Below, one piece after another: positions 12,159 to 27,100 of a DNA stretch of 64,000 bases. The DNA comes from Paracentrotus lividus. Lineage: Eukaryota > Echinodermata > Echinoidea > Camarodonta > Echinidae. A model generated the notes under the pieces. That model worked only from the letters and a program-made list of their open reading frames with translations. It had not been told where the DNA came from and searched no databases. Made by a program: the position numbers and the translations under genes. The stretch covers positions 31,548,491 to 31,612,490 of the forward strand of contig CALNVZ010003433.1 in NCBI GenBank assembly GCA_940671915.1. Reading direction: 5' to 3'. How positions within the stretch are numbered: position 1 is the stretch's first letter; the number at the start of each line of letters is the position of its first letter.

Positions 12159-15100
12159 CAGGAAGTATTCATTCCTGCAATATTTATACAAGCCATGATT
12201 GTCATTTACTGCAAGGAAACATGTATTTACTGCAAGGAAAGGCTTAGATATTCATTTTAAAAAAAAAATAACCAACGACAAAAATATTATTTCTGGTAAT
12301 TTGGTTTTATATTGACTATCTTTTGCAGCTGTTTCTATTTTCTATTTATGTTTATTTTCTTTTTACATACTTGTTATAGGTCATGTTTGAAGGTGTTGTT
12401 GGTGATAACTTCTTGGGAGATATTGCCCTTGATGACATTACTCTCTACGATGGAGAATGCCCACAAGAAGGTAATTTGCACCTAAGCTACTTCATATTAA
12501 TTGGCTGGTTGTACCTAGTCGGTGAATTGGTCTGGGTGAAATGAACTGGGTGGAGAGTCGGTCCTGTCCTTTGTAACTGAAGTATAACTATGTCTGTTTG
12601 TCATCATTTTTTTTTTTTTTTTTTATATAATTACATGTATGTGTCTTTGTAAGTGTGCATAATGCATTAATTTCATGTGATGGTATACATGTAGGCTTGT
12701 TTTCCCCCTTCCCACTTTTCTTCTTCTTTTCTTCTCTACTTGTATCTCAAAAGAAATTCATCTGTTCCTAAAAAGATATTGCACAGTCTGTAATAAGGTT
12801 TTAAATGTTTCTTCCGTTAAAGCTATGTATGAGTGTTGTACTCCTGCCTCTTGATTGATTTATGTCTATATTGGTTTCCCTCACCCAATCACTCCCTTAA
12901 TCCAATGACTACAAGATTATCCCATTCTCATGATTCCCAGACCCAGTTTCCGTATTGATTTAATCGATATTCTTATTCGTATTGACTCAGTTTTTACCTG
13001 ATTTAGTTTGTTTGGAAGTTATTGGTTAAAAAAATACTACTTATTGTTCATTAACAAATTTCCAATAGCCTTGTCAATTTCTGATTAACTTGGAGTGGTA
13101 ATTTATTCCTAGTTGTGTTTGCAAAAATCGTGTTCAATTTATATTCACCACGTATTTATTTAGTTACGTGTGATTTTGAGCTGGATTTCTGTGACTGGAC
13201 CCAAGACCAGACTGAGGAATTTGATTGGACGAGGGATGCAGGAGGTACAGGATCTAGTAACACTGGCCCAGATTATGATCACTCAACAGGAACAACAGAA
13301 GGTATCAGATACAATTTGGACACAAATGTAGCTAAATCAAAAGAGTTGAAACAGTAGTGTGTATGTAAAGTATAACTTCTGAAATTATTTTTGGGGTTTG
13401 TTAAAAATATGTTTGGTTAAACCGAAATATGCATAGGTTAGAAGTATAGCAATGAGTTCATGAATTTTAAAGTGTTTTCCCCCTCAAAACAAATGTGCAT
13501 TGATTTTTTTTTCTCTCCTGTATTCAACATGAACATGTACATGTAGGCTATCACTATCGTGATCGCCATCATTATCATTGTTTACATATAATGCAGTGGT
13601 CACAACTTATCATATGATGTACAAGTTAGTTGGATATTGTGTTGATATTTGTGTAATCATTTCTATGATTACCGTTTGTCAATATAAATTTGACGTGTCT
13701 CTTTCTTTCCATACAAGGTTTCTATGCTTACATTGAGGTATCATCACCTCGAGTACAAGGCGACCGAGCAGTCCTGATCAGTCCTACCTACTTAGATACA
13801 AGTAGTGAATGTTTCAGGTTTTGGTACCATCTCTTGGGCAAGGCAATCGGAGAGCTCAATATCTATATTAAAGATGAGGTCACTGGAACGTTGAGTGCCC
13901 CACTTTTTACCAAATCAGGTAAGTTATTGGCTGTGGAACTGCAATCCATTCACAAACTGCTTGAGACTATTACATTCTCTTTTGAATGTGTTTCTTTGGT
14001 ATGATACATGGCATTATGAAAGTCGTGTACTTGTAATATGAATAGTGCAATACATTCCATCGCACAGTTGAGATTGTGGCTATCATTTATTTATTGGAAC
14101 TGCAACTCTCAGTTCACACTAGGTGCATCATCAGGCAAGTACAAATAAGTTCTGCCTGAACTTACATTGAGCACTACATCCATTGGATCAAACATAACAT
14201 GTACCAAGTTCAGGCCCAATCAAATTTACTGCATAGACCTATTATGTATTTAGTAATCATGCAAGTTGTATTTAATTTTTTCCTCTCCAATTGAATTCAG
14301 GCCCTTCATCTAATGCTTGGCGCTTTGCTCAAGTGGACATTTCATCCGCCCATCGGTACAGGATTATCGTAGAGGGCGTAAGAGGAAGTGGTGTGCAGGG
14401 GGATATAGCCATTGATGATATTGAGGTCATTCCTGGGGCTTGCCCAAAGCAAGGTAATTCAAACACTTTGGTCCGTATTCTGATCCGAAGACTGAGATTG
14501 TATGAGTTGAAATTAATACGATGCTATTGTTTGATCATCAAGTAAAGTACAAATTGCACAACAGCACTACACAAACTTTAACTCATACAAACTGAGTCTT
14601 CGGTTTAGAATACGGGCCTTTGGGTTTACTTTACTTAGGGTTCACCTGAGTAAAGAGTAAACCAGAATTTATTTTAGTTAATTCGATTGTTGTAAACAAT
14701 CATAATTTTAGGAGAAAATGACAATGAATGTCTTTGTACGTTACATGCCATAATCTACTTACAATGGCATATTTCAACCTAAAACAAAAATTTGTCAAGT
14801 TTGAAATAAGACAAGGACAAATTTACGACTGCTCACAGCTATATTAAATATTAATTGGAGCACATGTAAAGTATATTTTTCTTAATTTTATGGCTTTGTT
14901 TTGGTTATACTTACAACAGGTTTGTGTGACTTTGAGACTGGTTTGTGTGGTTGGTCCCAAGAAGTCCAGGCTGATGTATGGGACTGGCTTAGGACAAGCG
15001 GGTCTACACCGAGCGGAGGAACAGGTCCTAGCCAGGATCATACTACAGGCTCAGCAGAAGGTATATATATTGACACATCAAATAGTCATTAAAGAAAAAA

Positions 15101-18100
15101 TGTATCAAAACATTACATGACTTTAAAAGATCCTTCTTTTTCCCTTTTTGTTAGGGGTGGCAATATATCTATATGCAAATCCGAAAGCGAAATTGATTTT
15201 ATTGTCAAAATATCGACTGTACCTGTTCAATCCATGCACCCTCTTTGATAAAACCCTACAAATAGACTCTCTTTATTTTATATCAGAGTCTTGTATATGA
15301 ACCTTTAAGTCATGTTTGATGTTATAAATTTTATACTAGTTGGTTAGTATTATTGCATATTATGATATAATATATAATTTTCCAGGGAAAAGAATGGATC
15401 TACATTTCGGCAATTCAGAACATTTGAGAACAATATATTTGGGAATTTACACGAATAATAATATCATTATGATAAACATATGGATCACTTATCTTTCTGT
15501 AACAGGTTATTACATCTACTTTGAGACGTCTCACCCAGCACTTCAGGTCGGAGATAATGCCATCCTAAACAGTGAACATTTCGATCCTATCAATGAAGGT
15601 TGCCTGTCTATGTGGTATCACATGTATGGTGCAGGTAAGAAATGGAAGGTACATTGTACCTTCACTTTTGTGAACAACGTTTGGCCTATCCGATGGTCTT
15701 ACCAGTGATGATTAATTCAATCAAAGAGAAAAACAAAAATATGTTATTTACCTATCGGCAACCTTTCTTACTCACTTTTGCAACAAGATATGAACCCCTT
15801 AAAATACTGATTTAATACTGTCATGATTATGTCACATGTACCTCAGTTAAGGCTACTCGAAAAATTGCTTTGTAGCAACAAGGAACAGAAGCTATACAAA
15901 ATGTTCATATTTTATTGGATTGGGTTTTATTTTCTGGACTAACTATAAAACTGCAATTGGTCTTTGGGAGAAATTCAATAATTTAGGCTTTATCGTGTTT
16001 TCTAATAAAATAGTTCTTTACTTGTCTCGATGTGATCATCTCCATGTATCTTCATGTCCACTTGTGATATTTCTTATAATCTATATCAAATTACTTTTAT
16101 TTTACATTCTACAGCACGGTAAACTTCTTTCTTTCTTTCTTTCTTTTGCACCAAAACTTCTGTTATTAAAATGATGCACAGTTCTTACTTCTTATTATTA
16201 CTTATTGATACTTTAAAACTAGGCGTTGGAGATTTGAACGTCTATTCCGTTAACAACACCGGGTCACAATCACAGCTTTGGGCTAACAGCAGTGATCAGG
16301 GAAACATCTGGCTGAAAGCATTGGTTCCCCTTTCAAGTGATGCAGAATTCAGAGTAAGGCATTTCAAATATTGTACATATGCATCATTATCTTTTGCTAA
16401 ATATTGAAAAAACTATGTCCCCCCCCCCCCCTCCGTATATATACTGTCACTGGTGTTATTTATTGACTAAAGCCTTATACAAACTTTTGACGTTGCTTCC
16501 ACTTACAATCATAGTCTGAGGAAGGAAGAATAAATAGATTTGAAACTAATAATACTTGTATTCCCAATCCCAAGCTGATATTAGGCGAGTATAGGTGTCT
16601 TTTCAAAAAGTATAAGAGCATTACATGCTTGGTGGAACAATGTGCTTCCTTTCTGTGACAAATGATCCACTGTGGCTTGCCAAACGTATGATGTGTCGTA
16701 GAATAACAATCTCGATGGGGTGTCTAATTACACAGCACAATATGTCTTATAATTACACTGTTGAACTTGTATTCAAATCAAACAAAAATTTAAAAATTGT
16801 GTTGGGAAATGTGCAAGTGTGAATGGTAAACTTCTGCATTTGGAATGAGGACAGTACTTTTTGACAAGGAGCTTTATTTCATTTTGAAAAATTTAATTCA
16901 TCATCTTTACACAAATTATTAAAATTTCATGTTTGCTTAAAATTCTCAAAGACAGCTTACCAAAATTAAAAGCCACAGCCCTCTACACAAAAGCAGCATA
17001 GGAGCATTTTATACCGCATTTACTAATCCCCTCCTATAACGTGTAAAGCAATGGAAGAATAGTAGGGGATCGGTATTTCTGGCATATAATCCCGCTGGGC
17101 AGTATTCAGGAGGCCGTGGCTTTATTTTATTGCCTAAATAAAATTTCAAACTGATATTAATTTCCCTACAGATTCAAATTGAAGCAGTTTATTTGTTTGA
17201 TTTTACTGGGGATATTGCTATTGATGACGTTGATGTTGAAATGGTTCCTTGCTCACAACTCACCACCCCATCACCTGTAGCTTCAACTACACCAACACCA
17301 GGTACAGTGTTTGTTCACCAGTCTCTTGACCGTATCATTATACATCAAGTAGAATATATGAATCAAATATGTGATATTAATGCATAACTCTTCAAATCCA
17401 AACACTAATTGTTGCTGATTGTTAAACGGACGAGTGGAAATAAGAAAGTATTGCAATATCAAAATAATTATTTTGAATTACTTTTTATTGCACAATATGA
17501 ATTAAATTGTGGTTTGTTATTACATTTAGAAGTGACCGATTTCCGTTACAAAGACGAGCAGCACCTGCAACACGATAAAGGATTTAAGAAGAAAATAAAT
17601 TGATATACAAAACAAGGGGGAGAAAATAAGTATTGAACACAATGGATAACATTAATGTATACTGCATCAAATATATTTGAAAATAACTTGTTTCATTGCA
17701 ACTATTCTTGTATGATTTGTTGTATTTCTTTTTTTATTTGATTTGATTTTTTATATTTCTATTTTTTCCTTCTTTTACCTACCCATAGCCCCAGTCATAT
17801 CTATTTGCTCTTTTGAGACCGACTTGTGTGATTTCATCCAGGATGACACAGATGACGATTTTGACTGGATACGTACTTCAGGAGACACGCCCACTGAAGG
17901 AACTGGACCCCAAGTAGACCACACCTTGAATAATAATAATGGTATGTATATATTTATTCACAGAGCAATAAATCCTTCTGTATACATCTTCCTGCGTATA
18001 TTTTGTTTCTTTGGATCTACAAAAATGCAACATACATGTATAGGGTCGCAAGAAGATTTATATTCTACATGTATATGTAATAAAATGATAAAGCAATGTT

Positions 18101-21100
18101 TTACCGAGTATGCCAGCAGTTAGTGGAAGTGTGTTGTGTCCCGAGTTGTTTTACATAATCATCATGAATGCGGAGGAAATATCAATTCTTATAATCTGGA
18201 GTGCTCTGTTTCTCTTCTGAGAGTCTCATGCTTCTGTGATGCCATGCCTAGGTTCCTAAAAACTCATACAATATAGCCATTGCTCCATGCTTTCCTTTTA
18301 TTTATTTATTTTTTTTTTTTTTTTTGAAGATGCATGATGTTTCAATCAAATATTTATCATCATTTCTTTTTTTCCTCAAAAATAAGGATATTACATCTAC
18401 ATGGAGGCTGATGGACAACTCCTAGGAGAACATGCATCCCTGCTGTCTAGTTCCATGTCAACAGGATCGGTTGGTTTATGTGTTTCCTGGTGGTATCATA
18501 TGTACGGCACTGATGTGAATCGTCTGGAGGTGTATGCACAGATGAGCGCCGGAACCGATGAGATCGTGTGGAGGAGAGATGGCAACCAAGGTAACAACTG
18601 GATGATGGGACAAATCTATGTCACTGGTGATTTCACGGTAAACATTTGGCTTTATTATTGTTATTCTTTACAGTCCTTCTTTCTGTTTTTTGTCCCTGTC
18701 TTTCATTTTCTTTCTCAGGGCTATTCTCTAAATTTGTTTTCCATTTTGTTAATTTTTTTGTACCCTAATTTTCTCTCCCATGTTTTCTTCTCTTACATGT
18801 ACATTCTAACTCTATTAGTTGTTTCTGTAGGAGTGTTCTTTTTGTTGTTTTATTCTTTATACAAAATTATGTTGTGTGGTTCTCTCTTTTTGTTTTTCCT
18901 GATTCAAAGTTAATTACTTTTTTTTTTTTCTTCAGAATGATATTGATTATGGATAAGCTATATATTACCTCATTATGTTCTCCAAAAAAAAACATATACA
19001 GTTGAGGCCAAAAGTTTACATATACCTGTTAAGAAAACATATAAATACGATTTTTACCACCAGAAGAACATTGGGCATAATTTATTTTGATAAACTAATT
19101 TAACTCTTTATGCGCTATGAGCGCAGAATTGCACGTACGTAGGGGTGCCGTGAGCGCAATTTTGCACAGTAGTACACGAGTCAATTAGACATTCATATTA
19201 CTGCTCGTAGCGGGCAGCAATTATTCGCGCTCTGCTTTGTTTGCATTGTATACAACTCACGCTTTTGGATAAACTACTTTCCGTCATAGTGTTACATTTG
19301 AAATAACAGCGTATTTATCTTTTTTCAGTGGACTTTTTTTTTCTTTTTTTTTCTTTTTTGTTCTTGTTATAAGAACATCTGATATTACAGTAAACTGTAC
19401 TTGTATACATACACTGTGGAAAGAACAAAATCAATAAAGTTCTTCATTTCAAAGGCAAAATTGCAACAAAAGAAGAAAAGGAAAATGATTTATCCCTCTG
19501 ATGTTTCCTTTCACTTCCAGCTAAGCCGGATATCGACAATGACCAGGACAGGGTAGTTTCAATGGGGAGATCACCCCCATTGTCAAGGGTAGATGACCAG
19601 GGAGGAAGATTTCTATGGGGGAGATTACCCCATTGTCAAGAGTGACCTACTGGGGTAGGGGGAATTCAATGGGAGGGATTATCAAGAGTGGCTGAGAAGG
19701 AAACTTTGATCTTTCTTTTTCTTTAAACTTTTTTTTTTTCAATAAACTATAACCCAAGTTTTTTATTGTTAGTATTAGATTATGATATACCAACAGAAAG
19801 CTTAGAAGTTCACCTTTCTAATGCATTTGTTTTGAAAGTATGTCTTCATTTGTAAATAAGACATTTTGGAGTAATAAAAAGTTGTCATAATTATAAAAAA
19901 TCAAACAATATATAATTATGATTATTATACAAACTATAATTCATAATGCCACGAGTGTGGCATCATTAAATCGAAAATATTATACTCTACAACTTTGCTA
20001 CACAATATTTTTTGTTAAGCTTAAGCAGTAAAAAGTTATAGCCAGTTATTTCAACAGATTCTATTAAGATCGGCCTAAAATGCGTGTCCCTGAAATAATG
20101 TGGCACAGGCCGGTTTTTCAATTGGCGCATAAAGAGTTAAATGAATATTTGGGCTTTTGTGTTGACTGAAGACTCCATTTTGATATGGTTCCAACTTTCA
20201 GGCTGGCATATTGGTATGATGCTACATGCGCCAACAGCTCACTACAGAAACAATGTATAAACCACATTGATAAACCCTATAGATTGTAAGATGTGACTTT
20301 GGAGCATGTAGTATCTTATCAATATGCAAGCCTGAAAGTTGGAACCATATTAAAATAGAGTATTTGATTACCACAATAACCCAAACATCCTTTCAAACTA
20401 GTTTTAAGAGTAGGTAGACAGAGAAAATGTGAATTAAGGAGGGGTTGTCACATGTCTAGACAAGATCCCTGTAGAAAACATATGGGCAGACCCAAAAAAT
20501 TGTATTCGCCCATGCAAGGAAAGTTGTAAATGAGACTGAATTGTTTCAATCTTGCTGGAGGAATGGACAATAATCTCAGGAGAAGTATATAGAAAGCTCG
20601 TTGACAACTTCAACCTTTCAAAAAATGAAAAATAAAGAAATAAACAGGCAATACCTTCACCAATTTTGGTTTATTAGTGTATGTAGACTTTTGACCAATT
20701 GAATTTATCCAAACTGATGTAAGATCAACCATATATATGTTTCTAGATATATAAATCATATTTTTTATGATAACATACTCTTTGAAATCAACGTAGATAC
20801 CAAACCTAACTATATCTATCAAAATAAATGAGGCCCAATGTTCTTATGGTGATAAAAATAGTATTATTATGTTTTCTCACCACGTGTATGTAAACTTTTG
20901 GCCTCAACTGTATATTCATAATATAGATTAGTATATCATGACACAGAGAAAAACATAGCAGCTCTTGTTATACATGCAGCTTTCTAAATGATTTTACCAC
21001 AAGTTATATAATGCATGTGGTTTTGTATTTTTTCACTCTCAGGCACAATTCACAGGAGTTGTTGGGAATGGCGTTAGGGGGGATATTGCCCTTGATGACA

Positions 21101-24100
21101 TCACATTCAGCAGTGGCCAATGTCCACCTTCAAGTAAGTCCATAATTTGTTTAGAAGTTGATAAATGAGTTGATCTCTAAGACACTTTTTTTTTTAAAGG
21201 TCACTGTCAAATAAAAATATGACAATATGCACCATCTTACATATAGATGCATTTATAAAGGAAAGCCCCTCCCCTCCCCACGAAAAATTCAGTGGCTACA
21301 TAAAAGTGATTAAGTTGAGAGGAAGAAGAATGATTTATAATGGACCTATTAAATCATATGGATAAACAAAATTTTACCTAAATTAATAGAAACTTTGATA
21401 TAATAAAAAAAAATGCTGCATGATTTCATTTTACAAAATGTACTTTTGTAAACCTTTGGTTGTTTTAAGCCACGATTACTATTTAGTAGATTTTTTTTTT
21501 TTTAATTCTGATAGGGATTATATATTTTTTTCTCACTAATGCATTTTTTTATCTTAAAAAAAACAACAAAAAGCAAACGGCCTCGATATCGTCAAGAAAT
21601 AACCCAGTCTGGTGACTTCTTTTGGACCACATACATGTACATTGTACAAGAATGACCTTTATCATATTGACATTGCATTGTATTTTAATTACATTGTACT
21701 TCATAGCATCGTGTGACTTTGAGCACGGAGATATGTGTGGATTCCAGCAAGATGTGACTGATGATAGTGACTGGATGCTAGCTACTGGTGCATCTACTAC
21801 CCTAGTCTATGGACCTGAAGTGGATAATACATATCAGACTGCACAAGGTAAAGGCATTTGTGTTTGTGGGGATGATGAGGATGCCACTGCTGATAAACTG
21901 AGTACTGTGTATGTGTAGTGTGGTCTAGAAGAACAGTAATGGACTGACGATCACTAGGTTTGCGGTTTGAATCCTTGTCACTGCACAAATATCAATTGGC
22001 AAGACACTATTCAACATCTCCCACACTTGAACAAGGTGATGTTAACCACTTGACTGCTGCATTTTGCTAATTGCACAGTACGGGTATGACCAGCGTGGCG
22101 CTGGTGCGTCAAAACAGACAAAGCTCAGACATTAGCGTGATCACGTAATATTACGTGGTCCGCAGCCAAGTGGATAATGGGTGCCTACATGTACCAAAAA
22201 TTTATTGCTGAAAGCGCTGTAATGGTAGCAATTCTCAAGCCAGGGTAATAGTATACATGCAGTGTGCCAGAAGTGTCATATCTGACAGACATGACTCCGT
22301 AAAAAATGGCCATTATGATTATTAGAAATGATAATGGTGATTAAGATTTAAAAAATTGATAATCTTGCTTGATGTTGGCTGTTAGAGTGGCAAGAGAATA
22401 ATTACATATCACATGATTTCTCTCCGTAGGTCACTTCTTGTATGTTGACAACATCCACAACGCTCCAGGCGACAAGGTCCGTCTCATCTCTCCCGTTTAC
22501 CCCTCAACCTATCAACGTTGTATCCGCTTCTGGTTCTATCATGCTGGTACTATCGCATCAGATCTCCGTGTCTCGCTCAACGTCGCTGGCGTCCCAGTTC
22601 AATATCTTGTAGATGGCAGTATCCCACTGATGGGAAATATTTGGACAGTGCTTGAGGCTTCATTTTCCAGCGCCCTTGATTACACGGTACTTCATAAATG
22701 TTTTAAGCTGTTAATATTAACATACATTGTACATGTCGTTAAACACACATCTTCTTGACAGATATCATGATGAATACATGTATTTCATATTTGTTAAACT
22801 CTTACATTTTGTTTCTGAAGTGTCTTTGTCATGAGCCTCTTTTTACATTTCACTGTTGCCCAATCCTCCTAAAAGTTTTTTTATATCATTATGTTAAACA
22901 AATTATATTCCAAATCATGGTTTAGAAAATGTCCATACTAATAAAGAAAACTGACATAAACTGTGGTTGAAAACATGCAACTTGCGTCATGTGCGCTCTG
23001 TGCACATTTTTAAAAAGAGGGCTTCGGAACGATGGACTAGGCTAGCCCGGGATGAATGTTACAATATAAATGCGTTCATACATTTATATTCGGGCCATTT
23101 TATGCAGCATATAAATGGGATTGAATATCTCAGTTGAACATTGAGAAAACTTTATGGCATACAATATTTTATTTTTGTTTAGATCGTCTTCGAATCAACT
23201 GTAAGTGGAGATGGTATTCTAGCCCTCGATGACTTTGACCTAAACAAAGACACGTGTGCCCCTGCTGGGTCATGTGACTTTGAATCAGACACTTGTACAT
23301 ATGTCAACGTACCTTCAAACTGGCTTGGTTTATTTGGGTCAGATTTTGATCGTTTTGATTGGTTGCGTCATAGTGGTGCCACATTTGCGTCAGGGACAGG
23401 CCCGTCAAACGATCATTCACTCGGAACTCCTTTAGGTAATTGTAGATAATATATAATATTGTTATAATATATAATATAAATTGGTTCACTAGGCACAGTA
23501 GTTCTGTTCTTCTGTCAGTGACAGGCTTGCCGAATGGCTATGATGTTAGCGTTATTTATGGTTCTTTGTTTTGTTTTCACTGTAAAATACAAGTACATGT
23601 ATATACATATGTTAATTCTTATGTGAAACTACTTTTAGGCTTGGATGATTGACAGGCTCATTCCATGACAAATCACAAAACATCTCTTGATGATGCTTTT
23701 TTTTTTTTTTTTACTTTTCAACAACTTTTACAACTTTTCATAAAAGATTTCTGCTACAAATGAGTTTATTTATTCTATTATTTGGACAAGAAGACACATA
23801 ATATATTTATGCCAATAATATGTTGCAACATAATCAAAATTATACCCTTTTACTTTTTTCACTGCCTTTCATCTTTTAAGGATACTACATGTACATTGAT
23901 TCCTCACCACCTCGCCTACCCGACGAGACTGCTGTACTTATGTCTGAGACTATCACAGGACAAGGCGATATGTGTCTCTCCTTCTGGTATCACATGCATG
24001 GGACAGGGCAACTGGCAGCCTGGGTCCGGGCTGGCTTAAACCTAACGGACTGGAGTAATATCTGGTCACTTTCATTGGATCAGGGAGATGTTTGGAACCA

Positions 24101-27100
24101 TGCGCTTGTAACCGTAGTTGACCAAGGAAGTGGCTATGAGGTAATTTATACATTTCTGATCCAATCCCTAACCCCAATACTTGCCTTTAATAATATATAA
24201 CCAAAATGTGCTAAAACCTGAGATTCAGCTGTACTTATGTTGGCAAATATCTAAGCATGCCGACGGCGTAATTGTAAGGTAACCCTGTTTTCTGTTTTGC
24301 CCAGAGTGACAATTTAAATATGCATTCTTTTGTTTTGCAAATCAATTTTGGTCTTTCTTTGTTATAACACATATTAATGTTCACAAGGAAACCCCTGTTC
24401 TTCCCCTGTATTATGTTTCTGATAATCTAGAGCCTGTTAGTGTAACCATATGTTAGAAAACACAGTGTTGTAAGGAGGTCATTTGAATTAAATTACATTT
24501 CTCAAACAGGGAAATTTACTATTCATGTCACATTTTCAAAAGCTATTGAACAACTAAATTTAAAGAAAAATATTATTTTTTATGTAATCAGATCATGTTT
24601 GCAGGAAAGATTGGGACACCCTCTGCCAGTGACATTGGGTTAGATGATATCAGTTTGTATGCCGGGGCATGTTCAGCCCCTACCCCAACACCACCATGTC
24701 AGTTCTACTGCTCCAATGGGGCATGTCTGACAGATGCAGCTCAGATCTGCAACTTCCAAGATGACTGTGTTGATGGGAGTGATGAAATGAATTGTGGTAG
24801 GTTACAGTTAGAAAAAAAAAAAATAATAATGATAGTGTTTGAGATGTTGTGTTGGTCGAGGATGCTAAGAATATATTGGATGAACCATAAGACAAAAGGT
24901 TCAGACATGACTTGTATGATAATGATTGATTGAGGTTAGAGTAAAAGACTATGACTCCTAAGCCTAATTTGTACAGGAAAAAATGGAACTGTGAATTAAA
25001 TGGTAGGTTTGGTAAGTCAAATTGAAAGTGTTGTGTAGTTCACCAACAAATATCTCATAATCTAAATCCAAATCAAACTGTGCATATACCATTATTCATA
25101 AAGAAAAGCAGGCTGCTTTAGCGGTAATCAGTTTTAGTAGAATTGAATTATAAAATCTACAGTTTTTAGATTTTTTTTAGAATGTTATCTTTTATTAGAG
25201 GCCTACAACATTTAAAAAGTGTTAATTAATTTGATTTGATTTGTATAACTTCTTACAAATATTAACACATTGTCAATGCATTTTTTGCAGGACCATGTGA
25301 CTTTGAATCTGGTTTATGTAACTACACTGATGTCAGCGATGGCAGCTTCCAGTGGATGGTTGGTTCTGGGGCCACATCCACTGACAACACAGGTCCCTCT
25401 AATGACCACACCCTCGGATCAGCACTAGGTATAAAACAATGCAATATTTGTATTGCTGATTTAGAGGGTAGTCAAATGTTTTAACTTTTTTTTTAACAGC
25501 CTTTGCTATATGTACTTTTAATTTAATTATGTTTTATTGAAAAGGAAAGATGATTTGTACAAAAAAAAATCATGAATGCTTATAGTTTCGTAGGCATGAC
25601 TTGTACATGTATGTCATAAACTATCAATGTCTATTCATTATTATATCTGATTACAGTCTAAACATGTCAATTATATGCATCGGAACAAGTTTCTACTGCT
25701 GCCAAAATGAATATTCAACAAAGAAGTTAATGCAGGGGATTAAAGTACAACCCCAATTTGAAAAAAAAACTATCCAATCTTGCTAGGAACATTTTTCATC
25801 AATACAGACACCATGACTAATATAATGTACAACTACAACATGTATGAAATATGTATTACTTCATGTGTTTGTATCAATTTGTGCAGGTCGATATATGTAC
25901 GTAGACTCAAGCGATGGATCAGGATACAGTAGAGCCACTTTGATGTCACCTGAGCTACATGATGCTAGTGCCTCTTGCTTGATGGAGATATGGGTCCATC
26001 TATATGGAACTGGTAAGATGGAACAATAATTTGATGATGAGGATTGTGAGGAGGACGATGATAATGATAATGATGAGAAAGATGAACATAGTATTAAATT
26101 ATGAGGCAGACAATAGATGATGATATTGATTATCTGCATCTTTGTAGATGATAATGTTGAAGATGTTTCCGATGAATATGATGATAATGGTGGTGATGTG
26201 GATGATGATAAGGATGAAAATTAGGATTATTACATGCACATTTGCAGACATTGGTGCTTCGTAGACATGGGTGCTCCTACCAAAAACATTTTTTATCTCG
26301 TGTGACAGCAGAAGATCTATACAAAAGTACAGAAACTGAAGAATACTCAAACAGGAAACATATTATTTCACATTCCTACAACTCTTTGCTAATTCTTACC
26401 ATTATATTGACTCCAAGAATCTTTTGATACTTGCAATGACAATTTTACTTCATATCGTGCTGTATGTTTTATATTTATATCCTGCTCTGCTAAATTCTTA
26501 TTATAAATTCCTTTTCGATTGTTCAGATGTTGGTAGCCTTGGTGTGTTCCTGAAATCAGGCCTATCGAAGACGTTACTGATCTATCTAGCTGAAGATCTT
26601 GGAAACCAATGGACCAAAATAGAACTTGGTATAGGCAGAGTGCATGGAATGTTCCAGGTAAGAGAGTGTATTGAAAAAAAAATACTTTATAATGAAATTT
26701 TTTTTATTTTGTTTTTTGTTTTTCAAGCCTGCACTAATACTATCAAGAATATACGTACATGAAATGCCAGTTGTAAAAAAGATACAGTGAAGATTGTCAT
26801 TGTCGTGTAGGGATCGGTGTAAGGGGAGTTCGTGTACAAAAAATGATAACAAGATGAACAAAGTTCTTTACAGTTAAAGACGAAGCTTTTATTCAGTCAT
26901 ATTACATGATATCAAGATCAAACTCGAGAGCTAGTCTGAAGGTGACTTCACTCTTCGATGGTCCAAAACCAGTCCCGGGTTCCCACCATGTCGTGTAGGG
27001 ATCGTGTAAGGGGGAGTTCGTGTAAAAATGATAACAAGATGAACAAAGTTCTTTACAGTTAAAGACGAAGTTTTATTCAGTCATATTACATGAATATCAA

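Larger units (their letters stand above)
18999..20910. mobile_element. Tc1/mariner-like element, interrupted and decayed
   Basis: The ends CAGTTGAGGCCAAAAGTTTA (18999) and the inverted TAAACTTTTGGCCTCAACTG (ending 20910) are flanked by TA, the Tc1/mariner target. The inverted repeat continues through AACATTGGGCATAATTTATTTT-like sequence for about 100 bp. On the plus strand 20468-20620 encodes remnants of a Tc1 transposase C-terminus: [11 protein letters not shown], then [17 protein letters not shown]. The first includes the position of the final catalytic acid region. The 5' part of the transposase is gone. A TTAA-flanked element (19104-20136) and a hairpin at 20180-20352 lie inside. Confidence 0.8.

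Noticed and set aside
18638-18913. Membrane-like extension of exon 18387-18637 as an alternative 3' end
   Set aside because: The frame runs past a good donor into pyrimidine-rich intron; the downstream exon 21043 fits in phase, so read-through is not needed.
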